Source: Tsukamurella sp. TY48 (GTDB lineage: Bacteria > Actinomycetota > Actinomycetes > Mycobacteriales > Mycobacteriaceae). From it: a DNA stretch of 64,000 nucleotides. Positions 26,824 through 37,231 of the stretch are shown piece after piece (positions within the stretch are counted from its first letter, which is position 1; each line of letters begins with the position of its first letter). The translations under genes and the position numbers were made by a program. The stretch spans positions 62,001 through 126,000 of the forward strand of contig NZ_BPMV01000001.1 of the NCBI RefSeq assembly GCF_019656655.1. The letters run 5' to 3'. A model generated the notes under the pieces. That model was not told where the DNA came from and made no database searches. It saw only the letters and a program-made list of their open reading frames with translations.

Positions 26824-26897
26824 TATCGAAAGACATTCGATTTGAATCTTGTAGCCTCGAAGCCCCACGGCTACCCTAATCGAAAGCCTATCGATTT
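26824..26897. promoter_or_regulatory. Twin operators between TetR and the agmatine genes
   Basis: Two 19-bp sites, 26825-26843 and 26879-26897, share ATCGAAAG-N4-TCGATTT and are 54 bp apart. Each has the dyad (A/T)ATCGA-N7-TCGATT. They lie between divergent genes and so could control both directions. Confidence 0.7.
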
Positions 26898-26937
26898 AGG
26901 CCCGCTCGCACGCGGGCTCCGAGACCGAGGACGTGGT

Positions 26938-27903
26938 GTGGACATCGTCATCGCCCCAGCGATTCCCGACTCCCCCGCCCGGGTGCACGCCCCCACCCGG
27001 CCGCCGCTGCGCGTGGCACTCGTCCAGCACCGTTGGCACGACGACCCCGACCGCCTGGAGTGCGAGCTGACCGAAGCCATCGGTGCGGCGGCCGCGGCCG
27101 GCGCGCGCGTGGTCTTCCTGTCCGAGATCACCTTGATGCGGTATCCCGCTTTCGAGCGGGCGGGGGCCCGCCCGAGTGACCTGGCGGAGGACCTGCATCG
27201 CGGCCCCACGTTCCGGTTCGCCGCGGCTGCCGCCGCCGAGCACGGGGTAGTCGTACACGCGTCGCTGTACGAGAAGCATCCCGACGCGGAGCCCCTCGGC
27301 TACAACACCGCGATCCTGGTGGCACCCGATGGTGAGCTGCTGGCCCTGACCCGCAAGCTGCACATCCCGGTGACCGCCGGGTACTACGAGGACACCTACT
27401 TCCGTCCCGGTCCCGCCGGCGACCCGTACCCCGTGCACGCTCCGGACCAGTTGGGCGGCGCCCGTTTCGGACTGCCGACCTGTTGGGACGAGTGGTTCCC
27501 GGAGGTCGCCCGCGGATACTCGCTGGCGGGCGCGGAGGTGATCGCGTATCCCACCGCCATCGGATCCGAACCCGATCACTCGGATTTCGACACGGCGCCA
27601 CTGTGGCGGCAGGTGATCGTGGGCAACGGAATCGCGAACGGCACCTTCATGGTGGTCCCCAATCGCTGGGGTGACGAGGGGGCGATCACCTTCTACGGCA
27701 GCTCGTTCATCTCCGATCCCTACGGGCGCGTATTGGTGGAGGCGCCGCGGGACTCCTCGGCGGTGCTCGTGGCCGATCTCGATCTGGATCAGCGTCGCGA
27801 CTGGCTCACCCTGTTCCCGTTCCTCGCCACCCGGCGTCCGGACACCTACGGCGCGCTCACCGAACCGGTCGAGGCCCGTCACCCGTTGGGAGGCATGCGA
27901 TGA
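26938..27903 (+). CDS. aguB: N-carbamoylputrescine amidase (carbon-nitrogen hydrolase)
   Basis: 321 residues from GTG 26938. Nitrilase-superfamily triad: Glu63 in VVFLSEITL, Lys140 in LTRKLHIP, Cys182 in GLPTCWDEWFPEVAR. The CWD-x-WFPE context and the loop YYEDTYFRPG are typical of AguB. It converts N-carbamoylputrescine to putrescine, CO2 and ammonia. The stop overlaps the agmatine deiminase start (ATGA), giving the two consecutive steps of one pathway. Confidence 0.9.
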   Translation: MDIVIAPAIPDSPARVHAPTRPPLRVALVQHRWHDDPDRLECELTEAIGAAAAAGARVVFLSEITLMRYPAFERAGARPSDLAEDLHRGPTFRFAAAAAAEHGVVVHASLYEKHPDAEPLGYNTAILVAPDGELLALTRKLHIPVTAGYYEDTYFRPGPAGDPYPVHAPDQLGGARFGLPTCWDEWFPEVARGYSLAGAEVIAYPTAIGSEPDHSDFDTAPLWRQVIVGNGIANGTFMVVPNRWGDEGAITFYGSSFISDPYGRVLVEAPRDSSAVLVADLDLDQRRDWLTLFPFLATRRPDTYGALTEPVEARHPLGGMR

Positions 27904-28919
27904 CGTGGCGAATGCCCTCGGAGACCGCACCGCAGGAGCGCACCTGGATGGCCTTCCCCTCCGCCGGATACTCGCTCGGGGACACCGAGCAAGAACAGCA
28001 CGAGGCCCGCACCACATGGTCGGCGGTGGCGAACGCGATCGTGGGATTCCAGCCCGTCACGATGATCGTCGACCCGGGTGAACGGGCTGCGGCCGCCCGA
28101 TACCTGTCGGCGGAGATCGAGGTGGTCGAACGTCCGCTCAACGACGCCTGGATGCGCGATATCGGGCCCACGTTCGTGGTGGACGATCACGGGACGGTGG
28201 GCGCCGTCGATTGGACGTTCAACGGATGGGGCGGACAGGAGTGGGCGCGGTGGGACCGCGACAGCCTGATCGGACAGTCGGTGGCCGAGCTCGCCGGCGT
28301 CGAACGCATCGATTCCGCGCTGGTCAACGAGGGCGGCGGAATCAACGTGGACGGCGAGGGCACCGTCCTGTTGACGGAGACCGTGCAGCTCGATCCGGGC
28401 CGCAATCCCGGACTGTCCAAGGCCGACGTCGAAGCCGAGCTCGCTCGCACGATCGGCGCGACACACTTCGTGTGGCTCCCCTTCGGCCTGGCCCGCGATT
28501 CGTCCACGTTCGGCACGCGCGGCCATGTGGACATCGTGGCCACGATCCCGTCGCCCGCAGTGGTGCTGCTGCACGATCAGCGCGACCCGAGCCACCCCGA
28601 TCACGAGCGATGCGCGGTGTTGCGTGAGGTCTTCGCATCGACGACGGACGCCGCCGGGCGCGCGTGGGATGTGCGATCGGTTCCTGCGCCGGCCGTGCTG
28701 CGCGATGACGAGGGCTTCGTCGACTACAGCTACATCAACCACGTCGTCATCAACGGCGCGGTGGTGGCCTGCTCGTACGACGATCCGAACGATGCAGCCG
28801 CGGTGGAGATCCTGGCGGATGCCTACCCGGGCCGGGAAGTGATCACCGTGGACGCCCGTCCGCTCTTCGCTCGCGGCGGCGGCATCCACTGCATCACGCA
28901 GCAGCAACCCGCACGCTGA
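27900..28919 (+). CDS. aguA: Agmatine deiminase (peptidyl-arginine-deiminase-like fold)
   Basis: 339 residues. Guanidino-modifying fold with LNDAWMRDIGPTFVV (substrate Asp/Arg), LVNEGGGINVDGEGT, and near the end GGGIHCITQQQP with nucleophile Cys331. Length and motifs match AguA. It turns agmatine into N-carbamoylputrescine for the AguB-like enzyme encoded just upstream and overlapping by four bases. Confidence 0.92.
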   Translation: MTWRMPSETAPQERTWMAFPSAGYSLGDTEQEQHEARTTWSAVANAIVGFQPVTMIVDPGERAAAARYLSAEIEVVERPLNDAWMRDIGPTFVVDDHGTVGAVDWTFNGWGGQEWARWDRDSLIGQSVAELAGVERIDSALVNEGGGINVDGEGTVLLTETVQLDPGRNPGLSKADVEAELARTIGATHFVWLPFGLARDSSTFGTRGHVDIVATIPSPAVVLLHDQRDPSHPDHERCAVLREVFASTTDAAGRAWDVRSVPAPAVLRDDEGFVDYSYINHVVINGAVVACSYDDPNDAAAVEILADAYPGREVITVDARPLFARGGGIHCITQQQPAR

Positions 28920-28954
28920 TCCGGCGGGGCGGTGCGCCGGATATCGTTGGTCCG

Positions 28955-29788
28955 GTGCAGCCCCCGAACGCCTGGCGCGGATCGCTCGCGCGCTGGGATC
29001 TGATCCCCGATGGTGCCGCCTTCTCCACGCCCGGCAGCGATCTGCTCCCCGTCCGGTATCGGGGCGCGCCCGCGATGCTCAAACGGGCCCGCACGCCCGA
29101 GGAGCGGGCCGGGGCCGCGGTGCTGCGGTGGTGGGACGGCGACGGTGCGGCGCGCGTCTTCGCCCAGCACGACGACACCGTGCTCATGGAGCGCGCCACC
29201 GGACCGTCGGACCTGATGGCCATGGCCGAGGGCGGGCGCGACGACGAGGCGAGCCGCATCCTGTGCGCGACGATCGACCATCTGCACCGTCCGCGGGCGG
29301 GCCGGCCCGACGCCGAGCTCGTCGGGCTGCGCGAGTGGTTCGCATCGCTGCACGCGGTCCGGGACGACGGTCCGCGGTTCGCCCGCTCGTGGTCGGTGGC
29401 CGATGACCTCCTGCGCACCTCGCGCGACGAGGTGGTCCTGCACGGCGATGTGCATCACGACAACGTGCTCGATTTCGGCGAGCGCGGCTGGCTCGCGATC
29501 GACCCGAAGAACGTGATCGGCGAGCGCGGCTACGACTACGCGAATCTGCTCACCAATCCGGATCTGGCCACCGCTTCCGATCCGGAGCGATTCCACCGGC
29601 AGCTCGGCGTGATCGTCGCGGCCTCCGGCCTGGACCGCGATCGCCTGCTGCGGTGGGTCGTCGCCTTCGCCGGCCTATCGGCGGCGTGGTTCCTGGAGGA
29701 CGAGGAGCTCGACCGGGCCGACCACGACTTCGCCGTCGCCGATCTCGCCTGGACGGCGCTGACCGATCCCGCTGCGAGGTCCAGCTAG
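28955..29788 (+). CDS. Aminoglycoside/hydroxyurea antibiotic resistance kinase family (APH(6)-like)
   Basis: 277 residues from GTG 28955. Kinase core HGDVHHDN at 163-170 (catalytic Asp166) and metal-binding Asp183 in GWLAIDPKNVIGERGYDYANLL, the pattern of streptomycin 6-phosphotransferases and their many chromosomal relatives. The N-lobe is short. Real resistance activity cannot be inferred, since most chromosomal members have unknown small-molecule substrates. Confidence 0.8.
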   Translation: MQPPNAWRGSLARWDLIPDGAAFSTPGSDLLPVRYRGAPAMLKRARTPEERAGAAVLRWWDGDGAARVFAQHDDTVLMERATGPSDLMAMAEGGRDDEASRILCATIDHLHRPRAGRPDAELVGLREWFASLHAVRDDGPRFARSWSVADDLLRTSRDEVVLHGDVHHDNVLDFGERGWLAIDPKNVIGERGYDYANLLTNPDLATASDPERFHRQLGVIVAASGLDRDRLLRWVVAFAGLSAAWFLEDEELDRADHDFAVADLAWTALTDPAARSS

Positions 29789-29827
29789 CCGCTTCGGAGG
29801 CTTCCACCGTGATGGAGCGGGGCCGCC

Positions 29828-30841
29828 TCAGCCCGCCGGGATCGGCAGCGGCGCGGGCGCGGTGCCGGCTCCGAAGGGGCTGCCGCCGAGCTTCTCCCGG
29901 CCGTGCGGGGTGAACCAGTTCGCCAGGTCGGGCCCCTTGGGGACGATGCCGGTGGGGTTGATGTCCCGGTGCACCTCGTAGTAGTGGCGCTTGATGTGGT
30001 CGAAGTGGGTGGAGTCGCCGAAACCGGGCGTCTGGAACAGATCCCGCGCGTACGCCCACAACACGGGCATCTCGCTGAGCTTCTCGCGATTGCACTTGAA
30101 GTGGCCGTGGTACACCGGATCGAACCGGGCCAGCGTGGTGAACAGCCGGACATCGGCCTCGGTGATGGTGTCCCCCACCAGGTACCGCTGCTTAGCCAGT
30201 CGCTCGCTCAGCCAGTCGAGGCGGTTGAACAACTGGTCGTAGGCGGCGTCGTAGGACTCCTGTGAGCCGGCGAAACCGCAGCGGTACACGCCGTTGTTCA
30301 CGTCGCGGTACACCAGCTTGTTCACCTCGTCGATGTCCGCGCGCAGGTCCTCCGGGTAGAGCTTCGGTGCGCCGGGCCGGTGGAAGTCGGCCCATTCGGA
30401 CGAGAAGTCCAGCGTGATCTGCGGGAAGTCGTTGGTGACCACCGCACCCGACGGGACATCGACGATCGCCGGGACCGTGATGCCCTTGGGGTAATCGGGC
30501 ACGCGCCGGAAGTAGGCGTCCTGCAGGCGCGGGATCTGCAGGACGGGGTCGACGCCGCCGGGATCGAGGTCGAAGGTCCACGAGCGCTTGTCGTGGGTGG
30601 GGCCACAGATTCCCAGCGAGATCGCGTCCTCGAGGCCCAGCAGGCGACGCACGATGATCGTGCGGGTGGCCCAGGGGCAGGCGTACGAGGCGACGAGGCG
30701 GTAGCGGCCCGCCTCCACGGGGTAGCCGTCGCGGCCGTCGCGGGTGATGCGGGTTTCGATGTACCGGGTGTCACGCTCGTAGGGCTGATCCGCGGTGATG
30801 TAGGCGCCCTGATCGTCCTGCTGCTGCGCTGCGTCGCTCAT
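29828..30841 (-). CDS. Glutathionyl-hydroquinone reductase-like GST (Xi class)
   Basis: 337 residues. Thioredoxin-fold part with redox Cys55 in VASYACPWATRTIIVRRLLGL, the CPW motif of YqjG/PcpF-type reductases, then YPKGITVPAIVD (cis-Pro) and a helical GST C-domain from about 165 (RFLTT-like: YLVGDTITEADVRLFTTLARFD). As actinobacteria lack glutathione, mycothiol is the presumed thiol. Likely reduces thiol-conjugated hydroquinones in the cytosol. Confidence 0.88.
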   Translation of the reverse strand: MSDAAQQQDDQGAYITADQPYERDTRYIETRITRDGRDGYPVEAGRYRLVASYACPWATRTIIVRRLLGLEDAISLGICGPTHDKRSWTFDLDPGGVDPVLQIPRLQDAYFRRVPDYPKGITVPAIVDVPSGAVVTNDFPQITLDFSSEWADFHRPGAPKLYPEDLRADIDEVNKLVYRDVNNGVYRCGFAGSQESYDAAYDQLFNRLDWLSERLAKQRYLVGDTITEADVRLFTTLARFDPVYHGHFKCNREKLSEMPVLWAYARDLFQTPGFGDSTHFDHIKRHYYEVHRDINPTGIVPKGPDLANWFTPHGREKLGGSPFGAGTAPAPLPIPAG

Positions 30842-30974
30842 GGCTTCCAGCGTAGGCCCGCGTCGGCTCGCGTGCGGGGTGCCGTAACGGCCGGCTGGAA
30901 CAGGGCGATAATCACAGGAGCAGTCGTCGATGAAGACCGCGTCGATGTTCGCCCCGACGAAGGGAGTCCAACGC

Positions 30975-31463
30975 ATGCGCACGTCATTGATCGCCCTCGG
31001 CGCCGCCGTCGCCGCCGTGGCCGCTGTCGCCGGTGTGAGTACCGGTTCCGCTGCGGCCGCACCCGTCTCCTGCCCCGAGCTTCCGCAGGACGTGATCGAC
31101 GGTGCGCTGCGCACCGTCGACCCGCCGCTTCCGGGGGAAACCTGGCAGGTCGAGGCGATGGGCGGCTCCGTCGATTGCACGCTCAACTGGGTCTCGCTCG
31201 GCATTCACGGCACCGCGAGCTCACCGCGGCAGGTCCTGCTGTTCGACCATCGGAAGTTCGCCGGTACGCCCACGAAGAAGGCGAACGCCTATACCTCGGT
31301 GGTCGGCAGTTCGGGCCCCGGGCAGATCACGGTGCGGTTCAAGTGGCTCGCACCGTCCGATCCCAACGCGGCACCGTCGGGCCGGGCGGACGTGCGGTTC
31401 CAGCTGATGCCGCAGTCCCCGCCTCGCCCGCTCGACCCGATCCCGGCGCCGGTCGCCGACTGA
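30975..31463 (+). CDS. LppP/LprE-family secreted protein
   Basis: 162 residues from ATG 30975 (AAGGGAG upstream). Signal peptide 1-30 with cleavage after AAA; no lipobox with the right spacing, so it is probably secreted, not a lipoprotein like LppP/LprE. The mature part has the family core: WQVEAMGGSVDCTLNWVSLGIHGT, SSPRQVLLFDHRKFAGTPT and a pair of cysteines (SCPEL, DCTLNW). Function unknown; the family is specific to mycolic-acid bacteria. Confidence 0.75.
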   Translation: MRTSLIALGAAVAAVAAVAGVSTGSAAAAPVSCPELPQDVIDGALRTVDPPLPGETWQVEAMGGSVDCTLNWVSLGIHGTASSPRQVLLFDHRKFAGTPTKKANAYTSVVGSSGPGQITVRFKWLAPSDPNAAPSGRADVRFQLMPQSPPRPLDPIPAPVAD

Positions 31464-31477
31464 CCGACCACGGGTGA

Positions 31478-31975
31478 TCAGCCCTGCGTCGCGGCCCAGG
31501 CCTCGACGCGTGCCGCGCTCTCCTCGTCGCTGAGGTCCTCGACGCGGGTCATGATCGACCAGCGCACGCCGAACGGATCCCGGATGCTGGCGTAGCGGTC
31601 GCCGGAGACGAAGTTCGCGAGGGGTTCCCGAATGGTGGCGCCGGCGGACTCGGCGCGCGCAACCACCTCATCGGCGTTGCCGCAGTACAGGCCCAGCGAG
31701 TAGCAGTCGGCATCGCCCTCGGGTGCGGGCACGAGTCCGTATTGCGGGTTCGGCTCGCCCAGTTGTAGACGGCCGGAACCGAAATCGAGATCGGCGTGCA
31801 CCACCGTTCCGTCGAATTCGGTGACGGCGATGGTGCGGGCGCCGAAGACCTCGCGGTAGAAGTCGATCGCGGCCTTGGCGTTCGGTACGGCGATGAACGG
31901 CGTCAGCGAGGTGAGGCCGTGCGGGATGCCGTGGGTGGTGTGGGCGCCGTGCGCGGCGGTGATGTTCTCGGTCAT
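31478..31975 (-). CDS. VOC (glyoxalase-like) protein
   Basis: 165 residues. Paired beta-alpha-beta-beta-beta modules: SLTPFIAVPNAKAAIDFYREVFGA and LGLYCGNADEVVARAESAGATI...DPFGVRWSIMTRVEDL, the PhnB/YdeN-like single-chain VOC form. Metal ligands are not clearly placed. It is divergent from an AraC regulator 66 bases away, which may control it. Confidence 0.85.
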   Translation of the reverse strand: MTENITAAHGAHTTHGIPHGLTSLTPFIAVPNAKAAIDFYREVFGARTIAVTEFDGTVVHADLDFGSGRLQLGEPNPQYGLVPAPEGDADCYSLGLYCGNADEVVARAESAGATIREPLANFVSGDRYASIRDPFGVRWSIMTRVEDLSDEESAARVEAWAATQG

Positions 31976-32041
31976 GGGAACGACGGTACGAGCGGGCCGT
32001 CGCCGCGGGATTGAAGATTCGCGACAGCCTAGGATCGGGGT

Positions 32042-32824
32042 GTGAGCGATCCGGCGGTGAACCGACGAGGCGTGCTGTACCCGGCGGCACTGCCCACGTT
32101 CGAGCGCCGCGCACCGTCGCCCGATATCGCGGAACTGGTTCGCTGGTTCTGGATCTCGCAGTGGGACATCGCGCCCGGCCGGGTATCCCGGCAGGAGCTG
32201 CTCCCCTTTCCCGCTCTCAACCTGGTGGTCGAGACATCGGGGGTGGGCCTCTCGGGTGCGGCGACCGCTCGTGGCCACCGCGATCTCACCGGCCGGGGCT
32301 TCGCGGTGGGTGCGCTGCTGCGTCCCGCGGCCACCGCGGCGGTCACCGACGATCCGCGGGCGATCCTGGACGCCTACTCCCCCGTCGACCTCCCCGCGCT
32401 GCACGAGCAGATCGCCGCGGCCATGGGCCGCGCGGATATCGACGCCGCCTGCGCGGCGTACGAATCCTGGTTCCGCACGCTCGCTCCCGTGGTGTCCGAT
32501 GAGGGCCGGCTCACGAACCGCCTCGTGGCGCTGATCGAAGAGGACGAGAGCCTGCTGACCGTGGACGAGGTCGCGGCGGCGACGGGCACATCGGCACGCA
32601 CCGTGCAGCGCCTCGCCCGCCGGTACGTGGGCCTCACCCCGCTCGCGATGATCCACCGGCGTCGCCTGCAGCACGCGGCGGAACTGCTGCGCACCGAGCC
32701 CGACGTGCCGATGGCGGACATCGCAGCGGATCTGGGCTACGCCGACCAGGCGCATCTGATCCGGGACTTCCGCAAGGTGCTGGGATTCACCCCGGGCGGG
32801 TACCGGCGCGACGCGCAGCGATAG
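32042..32824 (+). CDS. AraC-family regulator
   Basis: 260 residues from GTG 32042. C-terminal double HTH: SLLTVDEVAAATGTSARTVQRLARRYVGLTPLAMIHRRRLQHAAELL and the second helix set PMADIAADLGYADQAHLIRDFRKVLGFTPGGYRR. The N-terminal domain (1-150, WFWISQWDIAPG, FPALNLVVE) is the DUF6597-type sensor. Divergent from the VOC gene. Confidence 0.88.
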   Translation: MSDPAVNRRGVLYPAALPTFERRAPSPDIAELVRWFWISQWDIAPGRVSRQELLPFPALNLVVETSGVGLSGAATARGHRDLTGRGFAVGALLRPAATAAVTDDPRAILDAYSPVDLPALHEQIAAAMGRADIDAACAAYESWFRTLAPVVSDEGRLTNRLVALIEEDESLLTVDEVAAATGTSARTVQRLARRYVGLTPLAMIHRRRLQHAAELLRTEPDVPMADIAADLGYADQAHLIRDFRKVLGFTPGGYRRDAQR

Positions 32825-32828
32825 CCGA

Positions 32829-33092
32829 TCAGCGCGGCTTGTTGACCTCGTCCGCCACGCTGTCGGCGGCCGCGCGCACCCCGTCGAGGTTCTGGCGGGC
32901 CATCTTCACGCCCTCCGAGGCGGCGGTGGTGGCGATGTTCGTGGCGCTGGCGGCGATCTTGCCGACCCCGCCCGCGACATCGCCCTTGAGTGCTTGCGCG
33001 GCACCGTCGACGATCTCGCCGGACTTGGCGACTGAATTCGTGGCCACGTTCACCGCGGCGTCGATGTTGTCCTTGATCCGCTTGCCGATCAT
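32829..33092 (-). CDS. Small helical protein of unknown function
   Basis: 87 residues, no signal peptide. Three weak repeats of an Ala/Asp/Lys amphipathic helix (NIDAAVNVATNSVAKSGEIVD, GDVAGGVGKIAASATNIATT, MARQNLDGVRAAADSVADEV). Similar low-complexity helical proteins are seen as antitoxin- or stress-associated CsbD/Rv0909-like proteins, but I cannot assign this one. Reasonable start (ATG with AGGAGG 5-10 bases upstream). Confidence 0.6.
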   Translation of the reverse strand: MIGKRIKDNIDAAVNVATNSVAKSGEIVDGAAQALKGDVAGGVGKIAASATNIATTAASEGVKMARQNLDGVRAAADSVADEVNKPR

Positions 33093-33135
33093 GAGGCCTC
33101 CTCGCTGGTGCTGCCCAGCGTAGCGCCGGCGGCGC

Positions 33136-33744
33136 TCAGTCGGGCGCGAGTGCGCGAGCCCGGTCGGTGACCGCGGGCGCGACCCACCGGCTCAGGTACG
33201 CCCGGAGACCTCCGGCGGTGCGGGGCGGCTCGCCGGGAGAAATGAAGAAGGACTGCATGATCCGCAGTTGGAACTCGACCAGCTCGCGGAGCGCCGCCTC
33301 GTCGTAGCCGTACGCGGGCCAGTCGACGTCGAAGCGCTGGATCATGGTCATGCCGAAGGCCATGGCCTGGCCGGACGCGATCTCCTCGGTGTGCGAGTGC
33401 GCGCCCGAGAGCATGAGCCGCAGATGCGGTGCGCGGGGCACCTGGTCGAGCGTGAAGACGATGCCCTCGACCACCGCCGCGGCCGGATCGGTGACACCGC
33501 GCAGGTGTGCGGCGAGCCGGTCCAGGAATCCGCCGACGGACTGCACGGCGGCGGCCTGGAGCAGTGCGTCGACGGTCGGGAAATAGCGGTACACGGTCTG
33601 GCGGATCACGCCGAGCGATTCGGCCACCTCGGCGATCGAGGTGGTGCCGCGGGTGCCGATCAACTCGACAGCGGTGGCGACGATGCGCGACGTGGCCTCG
33701 CCGTCGTCCACCGGAGGTGTCCCGTTCCATCCCCTGCGTGCCAT
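33136..33744 (-). CDS. TetR-family regulator
   Basis: 202 residues. HTH: ATSRIVATAVELIGTRGTTSIAEVAESLGVIRQTVYRYFPTVDALL. C-terminal ligand domain of the type often linked to lipid or fatty-acid degradation genes. Divergent from the metal-dependent hydrolase gene, with a strong dyad in between; probable local repressor. Confidence 0.85.
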   Translation of the reverse strand: MARRGWNGTPPVDDGEATSRIVATAVELIGTRGTTSIAEVAESLGVIRQTVYRYFPTVDALLQAAAVQSVGGFLDRLAAHLRGVTDPAAAVVEGIVFTLDQVPRAPHLRLMLSGAHSHTEEIASGQAMAFGMTMIQRFDVDWPAYGYDEAALRELVEFQLRIMQSFFISPGEPPRTAGGLRAYLSRWVAPAVTDRARALAPD

Positions 33745-33773
33745 CGCACCAGGTTACAGGTTCGCGCGTTATC

Positions 33774-33803
33774 ACCATACAGAACGTGTTCTATGTGTAT
33801 GGT
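33774..33803. promoter_or_regulatory. TetR/KstR-like operator
   Basis: Nested dyads: inner AGAAC-GT-GTTCT at 33781-33792 and outer ACCATACA / TGTATGGT at 33774-33781 and 33796-33803. The inner part fits the KstR consensus AAC-NN-GTT with outer A/T. It ends 6 bases before the hydrolase ATG. Confidence 0.6.
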
Positions 33804-33809
33804 TCCGGC

Positions 33810-34730
33810 ATGACCGAGCTGCACCCCCGCAAGATGGACTTCCACTTCGACGAGGCGCCCGTACCTTTTCTGTGGAATCCGGAGAACCCGGGTTTCTCGT
33901 CGATGATGAACGCGGTCTCGTTCCTGGCCGTGGGCTTCGAGAAGATGATCGTGAAGCTGATCCTCCAGCTGCGCAAGGAGTTCAAGGATCCCGAGGTCAC
34001 CGCGGAGGCCACCGCCTTCATGCAGCAGGAGGGTCACCACTCCACCGCGCACCGTCGGCATGTGCAGGCACTGATCGCGCAGTACCCGGGCTTGGAGAAC
34101 ACGCTCGATGCCGTGATCGGCGAATTCGATCTGCTCACCGAGGCCACATCGACCGAGTACCGGATGGCGTACACGGCCGATCTGGAGGCCACGTTCACGC
34201 CGGTGTTCAAGCTGATGCTGGACAACGAGGAGAACCTCTTCCGCCCGGGCGACGACCGGGTGGCCTCGATGTTCCTGTGGCACTTCGTGGAGGAGGTGGA
34301 GCACCGCAGCTCGGCGCTGATCATCTACAACGCGATGGTGGGCAGCGAGCTGTACCGGATGCGGATGGCGCCGTCGATCTTCGCGCACGTGCTCAAGGTG
34401 ATCCGCATCGCCTGCGCCGGTTTCAATCAGCATGTGCCGCTGAAGGACCGACAGGTGGATGCACTCTCGATGTTCGCCCGATACCGGCTCAAGCAGAAGC
34501 TGCTGGTGGGGCTCGCGCCGCACCTGACGAAGGGCTCGATGCCACGCGCCTTCGACGTGCTGCCGCGGGGTGAGCAGCTGGTCGCCATGAAGGGCATCAT
34601 GCGGAGCCAGACGCCGGGGCACGATCCGGCGCACGAGGATCTTCCGGTGCTGGCCGGCGAGTGGCTGAAGCGGTACGACGCGGGCTACGACTGCACGCGC
34701 TGGTACTCGTCGGCCACCGCGGAGGTGTGA
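33810..34730 (+). CDS. Metal-dependent hydrolase, PF10118 family
   Basis: 306 residues. Helical bundle with the diiron-like residues AFMQQEGHHSTAHRRH (E..HH...H) and MFLWHFVEEVEHRSSAL (E-E-H), and the PF10118 opening MDFHFDEAPVPFLWNPENPGFS. Family members are uncharacterised oxidoreductase- or hydrolase-like enzymes. It is followed three bases later by a membrane protein gene, and both are likely to be controlled by the divergent TetR. Confidence 0.8.
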   Translation: MTELHPRKMDFHFDEAPVPFLWNPENPGFSSMMNAVSFLAVGFEKMIVKLILQLRKEFKDPEVTAEATAFMQQEGHHSTAHRRHVQALIAQYPGLENTLDAVIGEFDLLTEATSTEYRMAYTADLEATFTPVFKLMLDNEENLFRPGDDRVASMFLWHFVEEVEHRSSALIIYNAMVGSELYRMRMAPSIFAHVLKVIRIACAGFNQHVPLKDRQVDALSMFARYRLKQKLLVGLAPHLTKGSMPRAFDVLPRGEQLVAMKGIMRSQTPGHDPAHEDLPVLAGEWLKRYDAGYDCTRWYSSATAEV

Positions 34731-34733
34731 GCC

Positions 34734-35885
34734 GTGGACATGTGCACGCCCACCTTCGACGGCCTGGCGCGGCGCATGGGTTTCACCTGCGCCGATACCG
34801 GCGGCGTGGTGTCCTTCCGCAGCCCGTTCGCGCTGGAGAACTGGACGCTGCCCGTGCTGGAGGTCACGATCATCCTCGGCTCGGCACTCGCACTGGTCTA
34901 CGCGTGGCGACGGTGGCGGCGTGCGGGCGACGCCACCAATCTCGCGGTGTGGTTCGGCGCCACCGCGTACCTGTTCGTGATCGAGCCGCCGCTGTACTTC
35001 CCCGGCGCCTTCGGCATCGACGGTTACGTGGACACGATGTTCGCGCACAACCTGTTCACGATCGAGTTCCTCTGGGGCAGACTGCCGCTGTACATCGTGG
35101 CGATCTACCCGCTGATGGCCACGATGGCCTTCGAGCTGGTCCGACGGCTCGGGGTGTTCCGCCGGTACGGCATCCTGGTGGGCGCGTGCGCCGTCGGCTT
35201 CGTGAACCACGCCTTCTACGAGATCTTCGATCACCTCGGCCCCCAGCTGCGCTGGTGGGAGTGGTCGCTCGACAATCCGATCAACCAGCCGATGTTCGCC
35301 TCGGTGCCGATCGGGTCGGTGGTGGTGTTCGCCGCGCTCTGGCCGATGTCGCTCGCCCTGTGCGTGCAGTACATGGTGGGCCGGCACGTGGACGACGGTG
35401 CGCGGTTCACCGGCCCGCAGCTCACCGGGCGCACCGTGGTGATCGGGCTCGCGGCCTCCGTGGGCACCTTCGTCCTCCCCCTGCCCGCCACCGTGATCGG
35501 CCTCGCCGGCGACACCGTGCGCGGCACGGTCTACATGCTGGAACTGCTGCTGATGTCCGTGGTGGGTGCGGTGGCGATGTGGCGGAGTTGGTCCGCTGCG
35601 CGGGCCGGCGACACGTCCGCCCTCGGACCGCGCAACCCGCTGGTGCAGTGGTACGCGACGGCGTACCTCGCAGTGTTCGCCGTGCTGTGGCTCACCGCGC
35701 TGCCCGCGTACTTCGGTGCGACCGGCGGGTGGACCGTGAACGGCGATCCGATCGGCAGCCTGCCGTATGTGCTGCTCTGCTTCGCGATCGGTGGCGCCAG
35801 TATCGCGGCGGCGTGGACCGTCCGGTTCAAGGACCGATCGGTTCGTGACGAGTCCACAACTGCCCGTGGAGAACTTCTCACCTGA
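34734..35885 (+). CDS. Multispanning membrane protein, partner of the hydrolase
   Basis: 383 residues from GTG 34734, three bases after the upstream stop. About 8-9 hydrophobic helices ([60 protein letters not shown]). Conserved polar features inside membrane parts: [16 protein letters not shown] and [13 protein letters not shown]. Not recognised with confidence; a carotenoid-type or spirocyclase-like membrane enzyme is possible. Confidence 0.75.
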   Translation: MDMCTPTFDGLARRMGFTCADTGGVVSFRSPFALENWTLPVLEVTIILGSALALVYAWRRWRRAGDATNLAVWFGATAYLFVIEPPLYFPGAFGIDGYVDTMFAHNLFTIEFLWGRLPLYIVAIYPLMATMAFELVRRLGVFRRYGILVGACAVGFVNHAFYEIFDHLGPQLRWWEWSLDNPINQPMFASVPIGSVVVFAALWPMSLALCVQYMVGRHVDDGARFTGPQLTGRTVVIGLAASVGTFVLPLPATVIGLAGDTVRGTVYMLELLLMSVVGAVAMWRSWSAARAGDTSALGPRNPLVQWYATAYLAVFAVLWLTALPAYFGATGGWTVNGDPIGSLPYVLLCFAIGGASIAAAWTVRFKDRSVRDESTTARGELLT

Positions 35886-35926
35886 CGACAGGGACCTGCA
35901 CGGGCACGGTCGGTTCTGATGGAGGC

Positions 35927-37231
<1,305 letters not shown>

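Noticed and set aside
28955-29788. Acquired streptomycin resistance gene
   Set aside because: Base composition and context are those of the host chromosome; such kinases are common and mostly uncharacterised.
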